A stretch of DNA of 64,000 bases from Rhodobacterales bacterium RIFCSPHIGHO2_02_FULL_62_130 (GCA_001828855.1 MHZT01000035.1:62001-126000), one strand, 5' to 3'. Numbered from the stretch's first letter, positions 9,967 through 18,976 are shown. Numbers and translations: made by a program. Notes: generated by a model from the letters alone, not told the origin.

Positions 9967-11153
9967 GCCTGTGGCAAAGCCTTGGTGGTTTGGCCAAGCC
10001 CGGTTTTATGGGCGCGGGCGGCCGAAAGGGTGTCGCGCAATTCGCCTTCCATCTTGACCAGTTCCACCTCGGCCGTGGCACGGCGCGCCTTGCCTTCATC
10101 GGCAATGGCAAGACTTTCCTCGATGGTGGCGATCAGGGTGGCGTTGGCGGCCTTGACGGATTCGATGTCAAACACGCCACGCTCCATCTCGGTGCGGACG
10201 ATCTTGTTCGCCTCTTTCAGATTCTCGGCGTTGGCGGTCAGAAGTTCGTTGGTCAAGTCGTTGGCATCCTTGATCGATTCCGCCGCCTCTTTGCTGCGCT
10301 GGATCGTCACCGCCTGCGCCAGTTGGGTTTCCCACAATGGCACCGTGTTGACCAGAGTCGAGTTGATCTTGCCCACAAGGCTTTTGTCATTTTCCTGCAC
10401 CAGCCGGATCGAGGGCAGCGATTGCATGGTGACCTGACGGGTCAGGCGCAGATCGTGGACGCGGCGGTCCAGATCATCGCGCGCGGCGCGCAGATCGCGC
10501 AATTCCTGCGCCTTCTTGACCTGATCTTCGGCGGGGGCTGCGGCCACTTCGGCCTCTTTCGCGGGGATGGTGACGCTATCAAGCTCTTTCAGCTTTTCGA
10601 CACCCGCCGCGATGTAAAGCGCCAACTCGTCATAGAAGCGCAGGGTCTTTTCATACAGCATATCCAAAGACTTGATGTCTTTCAGCAGCGTATGTTCATG
10701 CACCAGAAGGTTCTGGCTGATCTTGTCGATCTGGCCTTGCACCTCTTCATAGCGCGCGATGAACTGCGCCAAGGGGGCAGCGGCCCCGGTCAGACGCTCC
10801 CACCAGCTGCGTTCGCGGTTGATGTCCAACTCTTCGCCGGAAAAGCCGCGGATGGTGGTGACGATCTCGCGCAGGCTATCACCTGCGGGGCCGACATCCT
10901 TGTTCTTCACGCCTTGCAGCATTTCTTGCGAAATGACCTGCAATTCGGCCTGCGCGCCCGATCCGAACGAGATGATCGACTGGGTGTTCGACATATCGAT
11001 CTCGGCCAGCCGTTTGCGGATTTCATCGGCTTGCGGTGCGGTGGCATCTTCCAGCGCGACCAAAGCCGTGCCGGGTTCGGGCAGGATCCTTGCGGTCACA
11101 GCCTCAACTTCGGCAAGGGCGGTGGCGGCTTGGGTGCGAATATCGTCGGTCAT
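9963..11153 (-). CDS. telA: TelA/KlaA-family toxic anion resistance protein
   Basis: A 396-residue cytoplasmic, helix-rich protein of the TelA family, first linked to tellurite resistance on IncP plasmids and found in Ter-type stress clusters. Long coiled-coil stretches run through residues 60-380, with typical segments such as SFGSGAQAELQ, WWERL and LLVHEHTLLKDI. The ATG at 11153 (MTDDIRTQ) is preferred because AGGATT sits 8 bases upstream; an ATG 21 bases earlier is possible. Its partner XpaC is encoded just upstream and DUF2927 just downstream. How the family protects cells is not known, so function is assigned only at family level. Confidence 0.88.
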   Translation of the reverse strand: MTDDIRTQAATALAEVEAVTARILPEPGTALVALEDATAPQADEIRKRLAEIDMSNTQSIISFGSGAQAELQVISQEMLQGVKNKDVGPAGDSLREIVTTIRGFSGEELDINRERSWWERLTGAAAPLAQFIARYEEVQGQIDKISQNLLVHEHTLLKDIKSLDMLYEKTLRFYDELALYIAAGVEKLKELDSVTIPAKEAEVAAAPAEDQVKKAQELRDLRAARDDLDRRVHDLRLTRQVTMQSLPSIRLVQENDKSLVGKINSTLVNTVPLWETQLAQAVTIQRSKEAAESIKDANDLTNELLTANAENLKEANKIVRTEMERGVFDIESVKAANATLIATIEESLAIADEGKARRATAEVELVKMEGELRDTLSAARAHKTGLGQTTKALPQA

Positions 11154-11199
11154 GGTCAATCCTACCTGATGCAATCCCGAGAACGGGCGGTTTCAAATC

Positions 11200-12075
11200 T
11201 CAGCTTTCCAGTTTCAGCCGTTCGCGCAGCACCTGAATTTCAACATCAAGGTCCGAGTGGCTGCCCGACAGCATCGCTTGGGTGCGGTCGGCAAAGGTGG
11301 TTTCAAGATCGGTCAACAGCGCCTCGTAATCCGCGCGGGTGGTGGGGTTCCGGTTTTGGGCATAGTGATCGGCAAACTTGACCGTCGCATCACGCGCACC
11401 CATCAGGTAGACCGACAGATACTTGCGCGCCGCCGTCAGATCGCCCGGATCGCCTTCGACGGTGCGGAATAGTGCGCGCGCAGCGTTGGCAAAGCGGTCA
11501 ACCCGCGCCTCAAGGCTGCGATCGTTCGCGCGCAGGATCGCGTCTTTCATCGCGGTCAGGTAGGCCTCGGCCTGATCCACGGCCTTGGCAACGCGGTCGA
11601 TCTGGAACTGGTCCACACCTTCCAACCCCTTGTCGGCCAAAGGATCAGGGCCGAAAGCACCCAGATGCAGGATTGCCCCCGCAACCCCGAACAGGATCGG
11701 ATACAGCAAGCCTTGCTGCGCGATCAGACCGCCCACACAAAGGCCAATTCCCGTCAGGCCTGCTGCAATCAGCTTGCGCGGCAGGGCAGGGCGACGGGCA
11801 ACGCGGCGGGCGTCAAAAGCGGCGTGCGCGCGCAGGCCTTCGTGGGTCAACCATGCTGCCAGCAGCAGAATGCCCGTCGTCGCCAGCCCAAGCATCAGGT
11901 CGCGCCCATCGCCGCGAAAGCCGGAAACCGCGAAGGCCAAGGGCGCAAGGAACAGAAACAGCGTGCGCCGATCGCGCCTTGGCAGCGCATCGGCCTGCAC
12001 AACCGTATCATGCGTGGTTTGCGGAGCTGCCCCCCCCGCATGGGGACTGTATTTGCCGCCATAGCGTTGCGCCAT
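11200..12075 (-). CDS. XpaC-like membrane protein
   Basis: A 291-residue protein of the XpaC type (named for 5-bromo-4-chloroindolyl phosphate hydrolysis), which usually travels with telA. Two pairs of hydrophobic segments lie at about residues 42-80 and 100-140; the C-terminal 150 residues are a soluble helical domain with the pattern LTAMKDAI...RVDRFANAARALF. The ATG at 12075 overlaps the stop of the tiny upstream gene as TGATG, which argues for this start. It probably sits in the inner membrane and presents its helical domain to TelA. Confidence 0.82.
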   Translation of the reverse strand: MAQRYGGKYSPHAGGAAPQTTHDTVVQADALPRRDRRTLFLFLAPLAFAVSGFRGDGRDLMLGLATTGILLLAAWLTHEGLRAHAAFDARRVARRPALPRKLIAAGLTGIGLCVGGLIAQQGLLYPILFGVAGAILHLGAFGPDPLADKGLEGVDQFQIDRVAKAVDQAEAYLTAMKDAILRANDRSLEARVDRFANAARALFRTVEGDPGDLTAARKYLSVYLMGARDATVKFADHYAQNRNPTTRADYEALLTDLETTFADRTQAMLSGSHSDLDVEIQVLRERLKLES

Positions 12076-12158
12076 CACACACCCCCGCTGACAGCGACAT
12101 AAAGGATCAGCGCCAGAAGCAGGAAAAACGAAATACCTTGCAATGCTTTTGCGGACAT
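12075..12158 (-). CDS. 27-residue single-span membrane peptide
   Basis: A short reading frame coding for MSAKALQGISFF followed by a run of Leu/Ile/Val/Ala and a GG-V end: one transmembrane helix with almost nothing else. Two features argue that it is real: a strong ribosome-binding site (GGAGGGG, 4 to 10 bases before the ATG) and a TGATG stop-start junction with xpaC. It would be the first gene of the xpaC-telA operon. No function is known to me; a regulatory micro-protein that binds XpaC in the membrane is one guess. A leader peptide that couples translation of xpaC is another. Confidence 0.62.
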   Translation of the reverse strand: MSAKALQGISFFLLLALILYVAVSGGV

Positions 12159-12249
12159 GGCCCCTCCGCGCCCGGACAATCCGGGAACGCCTTGACTATA
12201 GGGGCGCAATTTCAGGCTGGCCAGTAGGCGCTGCGGGAATTCGCGCCGT

Positions 12250-13347
12250 TTATTCCCCTCTGCGCGGACGTGCGCCGGATGGCCCGCGCGGGCCTGCGGG
12301 GCGCGGTCCCGAAGGGCGCGGGGCCGCAGGCTTGCCACCTGCGCCGGAACGCGGAGCAGCGGTTTTGGCCGCATCGGTTTTGGCGGTAAAGGTCTTGCGT
12401 GCGCCCGCAGGTTTTGGCGCAATCGCCTCGCCCCAGGCTTGCGACAATTCCCGCAGGCCCGATCCGGCGGGTTTCGCTCCACGCGGCTTGGCGGCAGCGG
12501 CTGTGGTGGTGCGAGTGGCACCTGTGGTCGAACGGGTCACGCGGGTCGGTTTGCGCGGTTTGTCGGCATCGTCCACCGTCGGACCTTCGCCCAACTGGTC
12601 GCGCAAGACCTTGCCGCGCACCTCTTCCACCTGTCCCGGCGTCAGATCCCCCAGACGGAACGGGCCATAGCTGATGCGGATCAGCCGGTTCACCGTCAGG
12701 TTGATCGCGGCCATCGCGCGGCGGATCTCGCGGTTCTTGCCTTCGCGCAGGCCCACGGTCAGCCAGGCATTGGCGCCCTGAATCCGGTCCAGCACCACCG
12801 ACATCGGCTGAAACTTTTCGCCTTCCACCGTGATGCCCCTCCGCAAAGGCTCCAGATCGGGGTCCATCGGATTGCCGTTCACCCGCACGCGATATTTTCG
12901 CAGCCAGCCCGTCGAGGGCAGTTCCAGCCGCCGTTTCAGCGCACCGTCATTGGTCAGCAGCAAAAGGCCTTCCGAGTTCAAATCAAGCCGCCCGATCGAC
13001 ATCACGCGGGGCAATTCCTCGGGCAGATTGTCGAACACCGTCTCGCGGCCCTTTTCGTCGCTTTCCGATGTGACCAAACCATCGGGCTTGTAATAAAGCC
13101 ACAGACGGGCCTGTTCCGGCTCACCGATCAGCTCGCCCCGCACGGTGATCTTGTCGCGCGATGTGACGTTCAGCGCGGGCGAGGTGATGACCTTGCCGTT
13201 CACGGCAACTTCACCCAGTTCGATCATCCGTTCGGCCTCGCGGCGCGAGGCGACACCGGCGCGCGACAGCACCTTGGCGATGCGGTCGCCTTCGGGGGTA
13301 TTGGCGGCAGATTTGGGGGCGGTTTTCGGGCTTGTCTTTTCGGCCAT
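12250..13347 (-). CDS. 23S rRNA pseudouridine synthase, RsuA/RluB family
   Basis: A 365-residue enzyme that isomerises uridine in rRNA. An S4 RNA-binding domain covers residues about 22-65 (RIAKVLSRAGVASRREAERMI), the catalytic domain about 80-255 has the signature GRLDLNSEGLLLLTNDG with the catalytic Asp, and REGKNREIRR is the other family mark. The last 110 residues are a low-complexity Ala/Pro/Lys/Arg tail common in alphaproteobacterial RluB. The start at 13347 (MAEKTS) is preferred because GAAGGA lies 8 bases upstream. RluB is more likely than RsuA or RluE from the tail and size, but not certain. Confidence 0.9.
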   Translation of the reverse strand: MAEKTSPKTAPKSAANTPEGDRIAKVLSRAGVASRREAERMIELGEVAVNGKVITSPALNVTSRDKITVRGELIGEPEQARLWLYYKPDGLVTSESDEKGRETVFDNLPEELPRVMSIGRLDLNSEGLLLLTNDGALKRRLELPSTGWLRKYRVRVNGNPMDPDLEPLRRGITVEGEKFQPMSVVLDRIQGANAWLTVGLREGKNREIRRAMAAINLTVNRLIRISYGPFRLGDLTPGQVEEVRGKVLRDQLGEGPTVDDADKPRKPTRVTRSTTGATRTTTAAAAKPRGAKPAGSGLRELSQAWGEAIAPKPAGARKTFTAKTDAAKTAAPRSGAGGKPAAPRPSGPRPAGPRGPSGARPRRGE

Positions 13348-13446
13348 GGCAGGCATCCTTCAAAGGGAGATCGCCCTGATGGGGGCGGGGCGCGCATCAT
13401 GCGGGCTACCGGTGCAATCTATTGGGTCAACAGGGCAGGGGCAAGC

Positions 13447-13896
13447 GTGGTATTCCGGTCTTTCATGGGTGCCGCGCTGGATGAGGCACGGGCGGCGGCT
13501 GCGCGCGGTGAAGTGCCGGTGGGGGCTGTGATCGTGAAAGAAGGTCAGATCATCGCCCGCGCCGGAAACCGCACCCGCGAGTTGTGCGATCCCACAGCAC
13601 ATGCCGAGGTGCTGGCCATCCGCGCCGCCTGTGCTGCCCTTGGGTCAGAACGCCTGACTGGCCACGATCTTTATGTCACGCTGGAGCCTTGCCCGATCTG
13701 CGCCGGAGCTATTTCTGCCGCCCGCATCGCGCGGCTTTACTACGGGGCCGCCGACCCGAAGTCTGGCGGCGTTGCCGTGGGCGCCAAGGTGTTTTCCCAC
13801 CCCCAATGCCACCATGTTCCCGAGGTTTATGACGGCATCAATGCCGCCGAAGCCGAGGGTCTGCTGCGACGTTTCTTCTCTGCCCGCAGGGATTGA
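13447..13896 (+). CDS. tadA: tRNA(adenine34) deaminase
   Basis: A 149-residue deaminase converting A34 to inosine in tRNA-Arg(ACG). The zinc-binding and catalytic motifs are HAEV and PCPICAGA. I place the start at the GTG at 13447 (MVFRSFMGAALDEA), with AGGGG 8 bases upstream; this gives the family's normal length, and longer in-frame extensions upstream lack homology. It is divergent from the pseudouridine synthase gene, with about 100 bases between the two starts. Confidence 0.93.
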   Translation: MVFRSFMGAALDEARAAAARGEVPVGAVIVKEGQIIARAGNRTRELCDPTAHAEVLAIRAACAALGSERLTGHDLYVTLEPCPICAGAISAARIARLYYGAADPKSGGVAVGAKVFSHPQCHHVPEVYDGINAAEAEGLLRRFFSARRD

Positions 13897-13908
13897 GCTT
13901 TGCAAGAA

Positions 13909-14064
13909 GGGTGCGTGCAAGCACACACCCTACCCTTTGCATCACGGATGATCGCGGAAGCAAGCGCTGCAAATGGCGGCGGCGGCGGTGCCTCCGGCGG
14001 GGATATTTATGCAAAGAGGATGGAACCGGCGTTTCATCTTGGCCCAAATACTCCCGCCGGAGGC
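13909..14064. repeat. compound palindromic intergenic repeat
   Basis: Lies between the convergent tadA and UPF0173 genes. Two elements occur in order. First is a small hairpin GGGTGCGTGC / GCACACACCC (13909-13930). Then comes a larger structure in which GCCTCCGGCGGG (13990-14001) pairs with the end of a 30-base element at 14035-14064, which begins CATCTTGGCCC and ends GCCGGAGGC. The same 30-base element recurs twice at 58 kb, with the same companion hairpin. It may also end transcription in both directions. Confidence 0.75.
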
Positions 14065-14092
14065 TTCCGCCGTTCGGCGCAGGGGGGCGGAG

Positions 14093-14785
14093 TCAGAGCG
14101 TGATCGCCTGCATGACTTGTGGTTCGATCACGTCAACCCCAGGCAAGCCTGCTGCCAGAACAGTGGCGTCCTGTGCCAGCAGCGGGAAGGTACGGTAGTG
14201 GCAGGGGATCACTGTTTTGAAATTGAAGTAGCGTTTGGCGGCATAGGCGGCGCGGGGCATATCCATCGTGAAGTGTCCGCCGCAGGACAGGATGCCGATG
14301 TCGGGGTTATGGTAGTCGCCCATCCATTCCATATCCGCCATGATATCGGTATCGCCGGAGAGGTAGATCGTGTGGCCCTCGCCCGCGATTATGAAACCCG
14401 CTTCGGAACCTGCGTAGACCGGACCTGCCTCACTGCTGACGGAAGAAGAGTGGCAGGCGTTGACCAGTGTGACCTTGGCCCCGTTCAGATCAAGGGTGCC
14501 ACCTTTGTTAAACCCGATACCTTTGATGCCGTCGCGGGTTTGATACCACGAGATCAGATCATAGATGCCGACGAGTGGCAGGTCCATCTCGCGCGACAGC
14601 GTCAGCGCATCGCCGGCGTGGTCGCCGTGGCCGTGGGTCAGCAGGATATGGGTGGCCCCTTTCAGGGCGGCTTCGCGCTGGGTTGCGGGGAACATCGGGT
14701 TGCCTGTCAGCCACGGGTCCACCAGCAGCACCGCATTCTCGATCTCGATCCTGAAGCCGGAATGGCCGAGCCAGATGATATTCAT
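14093..14785 (-). CDS. UPF0173 metal-dependent hydrolase
   Basis: A 230-residue metallo-beta-lactamase-fold protein. THGHGDHAGD holds the HxHxDH metal motif (about residues 50-59), with CH (NACHSSS), SGDTD and CHYRTFP providing further ligands. Length and motif order match the UPF0173/YtkL group, whose substrate is unknown; the protein is cytoplasmic. GGGGGATCACC upstream of the ATG is an adequate ribosome-binding site. It stands alone. Confidence 0.9.
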   Translation of the reverse strand: MNIIWLGHSGFRIEIENAVLLVDPWLTGNPMFPATQREAALKGATHILLTHGHGDHAGDALTLSREMDLPLVGIYDLISWYQTRDGIKGIGFNKGGTLDLNGAKVTLVNACHSSSVSSEAGPVYAGSEAGFIIAGEGHTIYLSGDTDIMADMEWMGDYHNPDIGILSCGGHFTMDMPRAAYAAKRYFNFKTVIPCHYRTFPLLAQDATVLAAGLPGVDVIEPQVMQAITL

Positions 14786-15181
14786 GGTGATCCCCCTGTT
14801 TTGATCGCCTTGAAGATAGGGCGGGGGCGGGGTCTGTCAAAGGCGTTTTCGGGGGGCTTGTTCGGGGGGCTTGGGGGGCGTCCCGATCCGGGACGTTTTT
14901 GGGAGTGTTTGTTTTCAATGGCTTGCTGGGGCGCGTTAAGGAATTGTCAGGGATTGCCTGATTTGCAGCCGGTAACCGGATTTTAACCGCTGCGCGTCAG
15001 ACTGGGATTCGCAAGATCAGGTACGGGCGCACGGATCGGGGTCGCATCACAACAGGCAGGAGGTGCCATAGCATATCACGCAACACGCGGCCCTGTCGCG
15101 CCGCCTTCCTGTTTGCGCGCCACCTTGCGGCAGCAGGGCGGGGCGGGTAAACGGGGCGCAATCAAACTGCGGAGATCCCCC
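14786..15181. other. intergenic region before gatC
   Basis: No coding sequence is evident in these 396 bases. There is a short hairpin CGTCCC / GGGACG at 14879-14895, followed by TTTTT on the plus strand, which looks like an intrinsic terminator without an obvious upstream gene, and a palindrome CCGGTAACCGG near 14970. The divergent promoters of the UPF0173 gene and gatCA must lie here, but I cannot place them with confidence. Confidence 0.5.
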
Positions 15182-15469
15182 ATGTCTATCGACATCGACA
15201 CCGCGCGCAAGGTGGCCAAACTGGCGCGTATACGGGTGGAAGAGGCCCAACTGCCCAAACTGGCAGAGCAGCTTTCGGGCATTCTGGGCTTTATGGAGCA
15301 GTTGAACGAAGTAAATGTCGACGGGATCGAGCCTATGGTCTCTGTCACGCCGATGCGTCTGGTCCGTCGTCGCGATGTCGTGACGGACGGCAATATTCAG
15401 GCGCAGATCCTGAAGAATGCTCCCGATGCGCGGGAAGGTTTCTTTGCAGTGCCGAAGGTTGTGGAATGA
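15182..15469 (+). CDS. gatC: Asp/Glu-tRNA(Asn/Gln) amidotransferase subunit C
   Basis: A 95-residue subunit of the GatCAB amidotransferase, which turns Glu-tRNA(Gln) and Asp-tRNA(Asn) into the correct amidated forms. GatC wraps GatA and holds the complex together. The N-terminal pattern ([25 protein letters not shown]) and the PM.SVTPM segment are typical. The ATG at 15182 follows a GGAG site. Its stop overlaps the gatA start (ATGA). Confidence 0.95.
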   Translation: MSIDIDTARKVAKLARIRVEEAQLPKLAEQLSGILGFMEQLNEVNVDGIEPMVSVTPMRLVRRRDVVTDGNIQAQILKNAPDAREGFFAVPKVVE

Positions 15470-16959
15470 GCGCGAACACTTGGACCATCGCTGCGGCACG
15501 GGATGCGCTGCGTAAGGGCGAGATCACGGCAGTTGATCTGACGATGTCATGCCTGACGGCGATTGACGCGGGCGATGCGCTGAATGCCTTTGTTCACAAG
15601 ACGCCGGAAATCGCGTTGGAACAGGCGCGGGCGGCGGATGTGCGGCTGGCCGATTCCCGAAAATCGGGGGGCGATGCGCCGTCCCTGTGCGGGATTCCGC
15701 TGGGGATCAAGGATCTGTTCTGCACCAAGGGGGTTCCGTCGCAGGCGGCGTCGAACATCCTGAAAGGGTTCAAGCCGGAATACGAATCGACGGTGACGAC
15801 GAAGCTGTTCGGCGATGGCGCGGTGATGCTGGGCAAGCTGAACATGGACGAATTCGCCATGGGGTCCAGCAACGAAACCTCGTGCTATGGCAATGTGGTC
15901 AACCCGTGGAAGATTGACGACCGGCAGTTGACGCCGGGCGGGTCTTCGGGTGGATCGGCGGCGGCCGTCGCGGCGGATCTGTGTCTGGCGGCGACGGGAA
16001 CGGATACGGGCGGCTCGATCCGGCAGCCTGCGGCCTTTACCGGGATCACGGGGATCAAGCCGACCTATGGTCGCGTCAGCCGTTGGGGCGTGGTGGCCTT
16101 TGCCTCGTCTTTGGATCAGGCCGGACCGATGACGAAATCGGTGCGGGATGCCGCGATCTTCCTGCAGTCGATGTCGGGGCATGATCCGAAGGACAGCACC
16201 AGCGCCGATATTCCGGTGCCGGATTTCGAAGCGGCTTTGACGGGCGATATTCGCGGCAAAAAGATCGGGATTCCGCGCGAATACCGCATGGACGGCATGC
16301 CCGCCGAAATCGAGGCGCTTTGGGCCGATGGCGTGGCGATGATGAAGGACGCGGGCGCGGAAATTGTGGATATTTCTCTGCCGCATACCAAATATGCACT
16401 GCCTGCCTATTACGTGATTGCCCCTGCCGAGGCATCGTCGAATCTGGCCCGCTATGACGGGGTGCGCTATGGCCACCGCGCGCAGTTGTCCGCGGGCGAT
16501 GGCATCACCGAAATGTATGAAAAGACCCGCGCCGAAGGCTTTGGCCCCGAGGTGCAGCGCCGGATCATGGTTGGCACCTATGTGCTGTCGGCGGGGTTCT
16601 ATGACGCCTACTATAACCGCGCGCGCAAGGTGCGGGCGCTGATCAAACGCGATTTCGAGCTGGCTTTTGCCGACGGGATCGACGCGATTCTGACCCCTGC
16701 GACGCCTTCCTCGGCCTTTGGTTTGGGCGAGATGGCGAATGCCGATCCGGTCGAGATGTATCTGAACGACGTGTTCACCGTGACGGTGAACCTTGCCGGA
16801 TTGCCGGGCGTTGCAGTTCCGGTTGGCCTTGATAAAAAAGGTCTGCCGATGGGGCTGCAACTGATCGGGCGGCCTTGGGACGAGGCGGGCCTGCTTAATC
16901 ACGCCTATGTGCTGGAGCGGGCGGCGGGCTTTGTTTCCAAGCCGCAAAAATGGTGGTAA
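15466..16959 (+). CDS. gatA: Asp/Glu-tRNA(Asn/Gln) amidotransferase subunit A
   Basis: A 497-residue amidase-signature enzyme, the glutaminase part of GatCAB. The Ser-cisSer-Lys triad is visible as Lys82 (GIKDLF), Ser160 (PGGSSGGS) and Ser184 (TGGSIRQPA). Length is normal. It is coupled to gatC by a 4-base overlap; gatB is not in the window, which is common in this order. Confidence 0.97.
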   Translation: MSANTWTIAAARDALRKGEITAVDLTMSCLTAIDAGDALNAFVHKTPEIALEQARAADVRLADSRKSGGDAPSLCGIPLGIKDLFCTKGVPSQAASNILKGFKPEYESTVTTKLFGDGAVMLGKLNMDEFAMGSSNETSCYGNVVNPWKIDDRQLTPGGSSGGSAAAVAADLCLAATGTDTGGSIRQPAAFTGITGIKPTYGRVSRWGVVAFASSLDQAGPMTKSVRDAAIFLQSMSGHDPKDSTSADIPVPDFEAALTGDIRGKKIGIPREYRMDGMPAEIEALWADGVAMMKDAGAEIVDISLPHTKYALPAYYVIAPAEASSNLARYDGVRYGHRAQLSAGDGITEMYEKTRAEGFGPEVQRRIMVGTYVLSAGFYDAYYNRARKVRALIKRDFELAFADGIDAILTPATPSSAFGLGEMANADPVEMYLNDVFTVTVNLAGLPGVAVPVGLDKKGLPMGLQLIGRPWDEAGLLNHAYVLERAAGFVSKPQKWW

Positions 16960-16995
16960 GGGGCGGCAACAGAAGAAACTGCCGAGGCTAGATCG

Positions 16996-17745
16996 ATGCG
17001 CGCGCCTGTTTATGTCATGTTGGCCCTTGGGCTGACAGCCTGTGCTCCTTCCGTGCCGGATTCCGGTGCGGGCGTGGGGTTTCAGCCCTATGGGGACTAT
17101 CTGAAAGAGCGCACGGCGGGCGTCGCCGCGGCCCCCGCAGCACCTGTTGCGCCGTTCAACGGGTTTTCGCCGGATGCCGCAGCGGCGGCGATCGACAAGG
17201 CCGAAGGGCGCAGCACGACCGCGCCTGTGGCCCCCATTGCCGATGTGATTCCGGTGGCTCCCGTGGTTCCTGTCGATCCTGTGATGCCGGGCGCACGTCC
17301 GCGTGGCAATGCGCCGGCGGGGATTGCCGAAACCACCTCGGAAATGGGCTATGCCACGGCTGGCGTGTCGGACGAGCAGGATTTTCAGGCCGTCAGCGCG
17401 CGGGAAACCATCGAAAGCGACAAGGCCCGGATCGAGAAGAACCGCGCACAATATCAGGTTGACCAGCCGGGCGCGCTGCCGCAGCGCAGCGGCGAAGGCG
17501 GGCCGAATATTGTGGAATTCGCGCTGTCGGTCACGCATCCGGTCGGCACGATGATGTATCGGCGGTCATCCTTCGGGCTGGTCAGTCAGGATCGGGCCTG
17601 CGCGAAATACGCCTCGCCCGATCTGGCACAAGAGGCGTTTCTGGCGGCTGGCGGGCCGGACCGTGACCGCAAGGGGCTTGATCCGGATGGCGACGGCTAT
17701 GCCTGTGCCTGGGACCCCAGCCCGTTCCGCTCTGCGCTGAATTGA
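16996..17745 (+). CDS. lipoprotein with Excalibur-like C-terminus
   Basis: A 249-residue protein with a lipobox LTAC at about residues 13-16. The middle, about residues 40-110, is rich in Ala, Pro and Val and likely unstructured. The C-terminal 45 residues contain two Cys and DPDGDGYAC, the DxDxDGxxC calcium-binding pattern of Excalibur domains. It is likely anchored to a membrane facing the periplasm. Its last codon overlaps the start of the following amidase gene, suggesting a joint role at the cell wall; that link is inferred from position only. Confidence 0.75.
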   Translation: MRAPVYVMLALGLTACAPSVPDSGAGVGFQPYGDYLKERTAGVAAAPAAPVAPFNGFSPDAAAAAIDKAEGRSTTAPVAPIADVIPVAPVVPVDPVMPGARPRGNAPAGIAETTSEMGYATAGVSDEQDFQAVSARETIESDKARIEKNRAQYQVDQPGALPQRSGEGGPNIVEFALSVTHPVGTMMYRRSSFGLVSQDRACAKYASPDLAQEAFLAAGGPDRDRKGLDPDGDGYACAWDPSPFRSALN

Positions 17746-18410
17746 GCCGCTTCCCCTCGCCCAATTTTGGCGCGCGAAGGGGGGGCGTGACGCCCGGTTT
17801 GATCGTGATCCACTATACCGCAATGGCAAGCTGTGCCGAGGCGCGGGCGCGGCTGTGCGATCCGGCGGTCGAGGTTTCGGCGCATTGGCTGATCTCGGAA
17901 ACCGGGCAGGCCGAGGCGCTGGTGCCGGAATCCGCGCGGGCGTGGCATGCGGGGGCGGGGATGTGGGCGGGGGTTGAGGATGTCAACTCGCACTCTGTCG
18001 GGATCGAATTGGCCAATACCGGCAGCCAGCCCTTTCCCGAACCGCAGATGGCGGCGCTGGAGGATGTGTTACGCGGGGTGATGGCGCGCTGGGGGATTGC
18101 GCCGCAGGGGGTGATCGCGCATTCGGATATGGCGCCGGCGCGCAAGGGTGATCCGGGGCGGCGGTTTGACTGGCGGCGGCTGGCGCGGGCAGGGCTGTCG
18201 GTGTGGCCGGACGCGGGCGGTGATGGCTCTCGCGATCTGGGGCGAAGTCTGGATGCGATCGGCTATCCGGTGGCAGAGGCGGCAGATCGGCTGGCGGCGT
18301 TCCGGCTGCGGTTCCGGCCTTGGGGGCAGGGACCGGAGACGGCGGAGGACCGCGCGCAGGCGGATGCGGTGGCGCGGATGTTTGCGGCGTTGCGGGGCGA
18401 AAAGGCTTGA
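17742..18410 (+). CDS. N-acetylmuramoyl-L-alanine amidase, AmpD-like
   Basis: A 222-residue amidase_2-family protein that cleaves the bond between MurNAc and L-Ala in peptidoglycan fragments. Zinc ligands are visible in VIHYTA (His), and AHSDMAPARKGDPG (His and Asp region); AHWLI and NSHSVGIELAN are conserved too. No signal peptide is seen, consistent with cytoplasmic AmpD. The start is a TTG at 17742 overlapping the previous TGA; an ATG start further in would remove the conserved SPNFG region. The 3' end overlaps the promoter of rnpB. Confidence 0.87.
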   Translation: MSRFPSPNFGARRGGVTPGLIVIHYTAMASCAEARARLCDPAVEVSAHWLISETGQAEALVPESARAWHAGAGMWAGVEDVNSHSVGIELANTGSQPFPEPQMAALEDVLRGVMARWGIAPQGVIAHSDMAPARKGDPGRRFDWRRLARAGLSVWPDAGGDGSRDLGRSLDAIGYPVAEAADRLAAFRLRFRPWGQGPETAEDRAQADAVARMFAALRGEKA

Positions 18411-18435
18411 AGAATACGCCTTCGTGGCATATCCC
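18407..18435 (+). promoter_or_regulatory. sigma-70-type promoter of rnpB
   Basis: TTGAAG (18407-18412) and TATCCC (18430-18435) are separated by 17 bases. The predicted transcription start is about 7 bases on, exactly where the P1 helix of RNase P RNA begins at 18443. The -35 box overlaps the end of the amidase gene. Confidence 0.55.
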
Positions 18436-18442
18436 CGCCCTC

Positions 18443-18863
18443 GCGCGGATGGCTGGATGACCGCGGGCCGGAAGGTTCGAGGAAAGTCCGGACTCCATGA
18501 AGGAAGGGTGCCGGGTAACGCCCGGCGGGGGTAACCCCAGGGAAAGCGCCACAGAGAAGAGTCTGCCATGGTGCCGTGCAAACCCCGCAAGGGACGTCCG
18601 GCGTATCCATGGTCAGGGTGAAACGGTGGGGTAAGAGCCCACCGCAGGACTGGCAACAGGACTGGCACGGCAAGCCCCACCCGGAGCAATGCCGAATAGG
18701 GACCCCGCGTGGTAAGGTCTGCTTCGGCAGAGACCACCACAGGGACACTTCAGCCCAGGGGTCCGGGTTGGCAGCTTGACCGCTCTGGTAACAGATGCGG
18801 CAGAGGAATGGTCATCCAGAGGCGAAAGCCTTGGACAAAATCCGGCTTATAGGCCGTCCGCGC
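18443..18863 (+). ncRNA. rnpB: RNase P RNA, bacterial class A
   Basis: The catalytic RNA that removes tRNA 5' leaders. The conserved 5' core GAGGAAAGTCCGGACTCCA lies at about 18479-18497, and the 3' conserved part with ACAAAATCCGGCTTATAG is at about 18835-18852. The ends are set by the P1 helix: GCGCGGATGGC (18443-18453) pairs with GCCGTCCGCGC (18853-18863) with one G-U pair. Overall length of about 420 nucleotides fits alphaproteobacteria. TTTT follows at 18867. Confidence 0.95.
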
Positions 18864-18903
18864 ACATTTTGACCTGACTGAAGCGTCGTTGCGGCGGGAA
18901 GGC

Positions 18904-18976
18904 AGGGGGCCAGCCCCCTGCGGCGTTGCACGCCTTACCCCCGGGATATTTTTGCAAAGAGGATGGGGCCGGAAGG
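18904..18976. repeat. 74-bp direct repeat, copy 1
   Basis: Starts AGGGGGCCAGCCCCCTGCGG, a perfect small palindrome, and ends GAGGATGGGGCCGGAAGG. It is almost identical to the copy at 19060-19133, differing by one G. The inner part CGGGATATTTTTGCAAAGAG is related to the first half of the repeat at 13990. Confidence 0.85.

Noticed and set aside
12439-13446. Long N-terminal extension of tadA
   Set aside because: The open frame continues upstream through the antisense of the pseudouridine synthase gene. The GTG at 13447 with its AGGGG site gives the normal TadA length.
15547-17538. 663-codon open frame on the minus strand
   Set aside because: Antisense to gatA and the lipoprotein gene; no recognisable protein.
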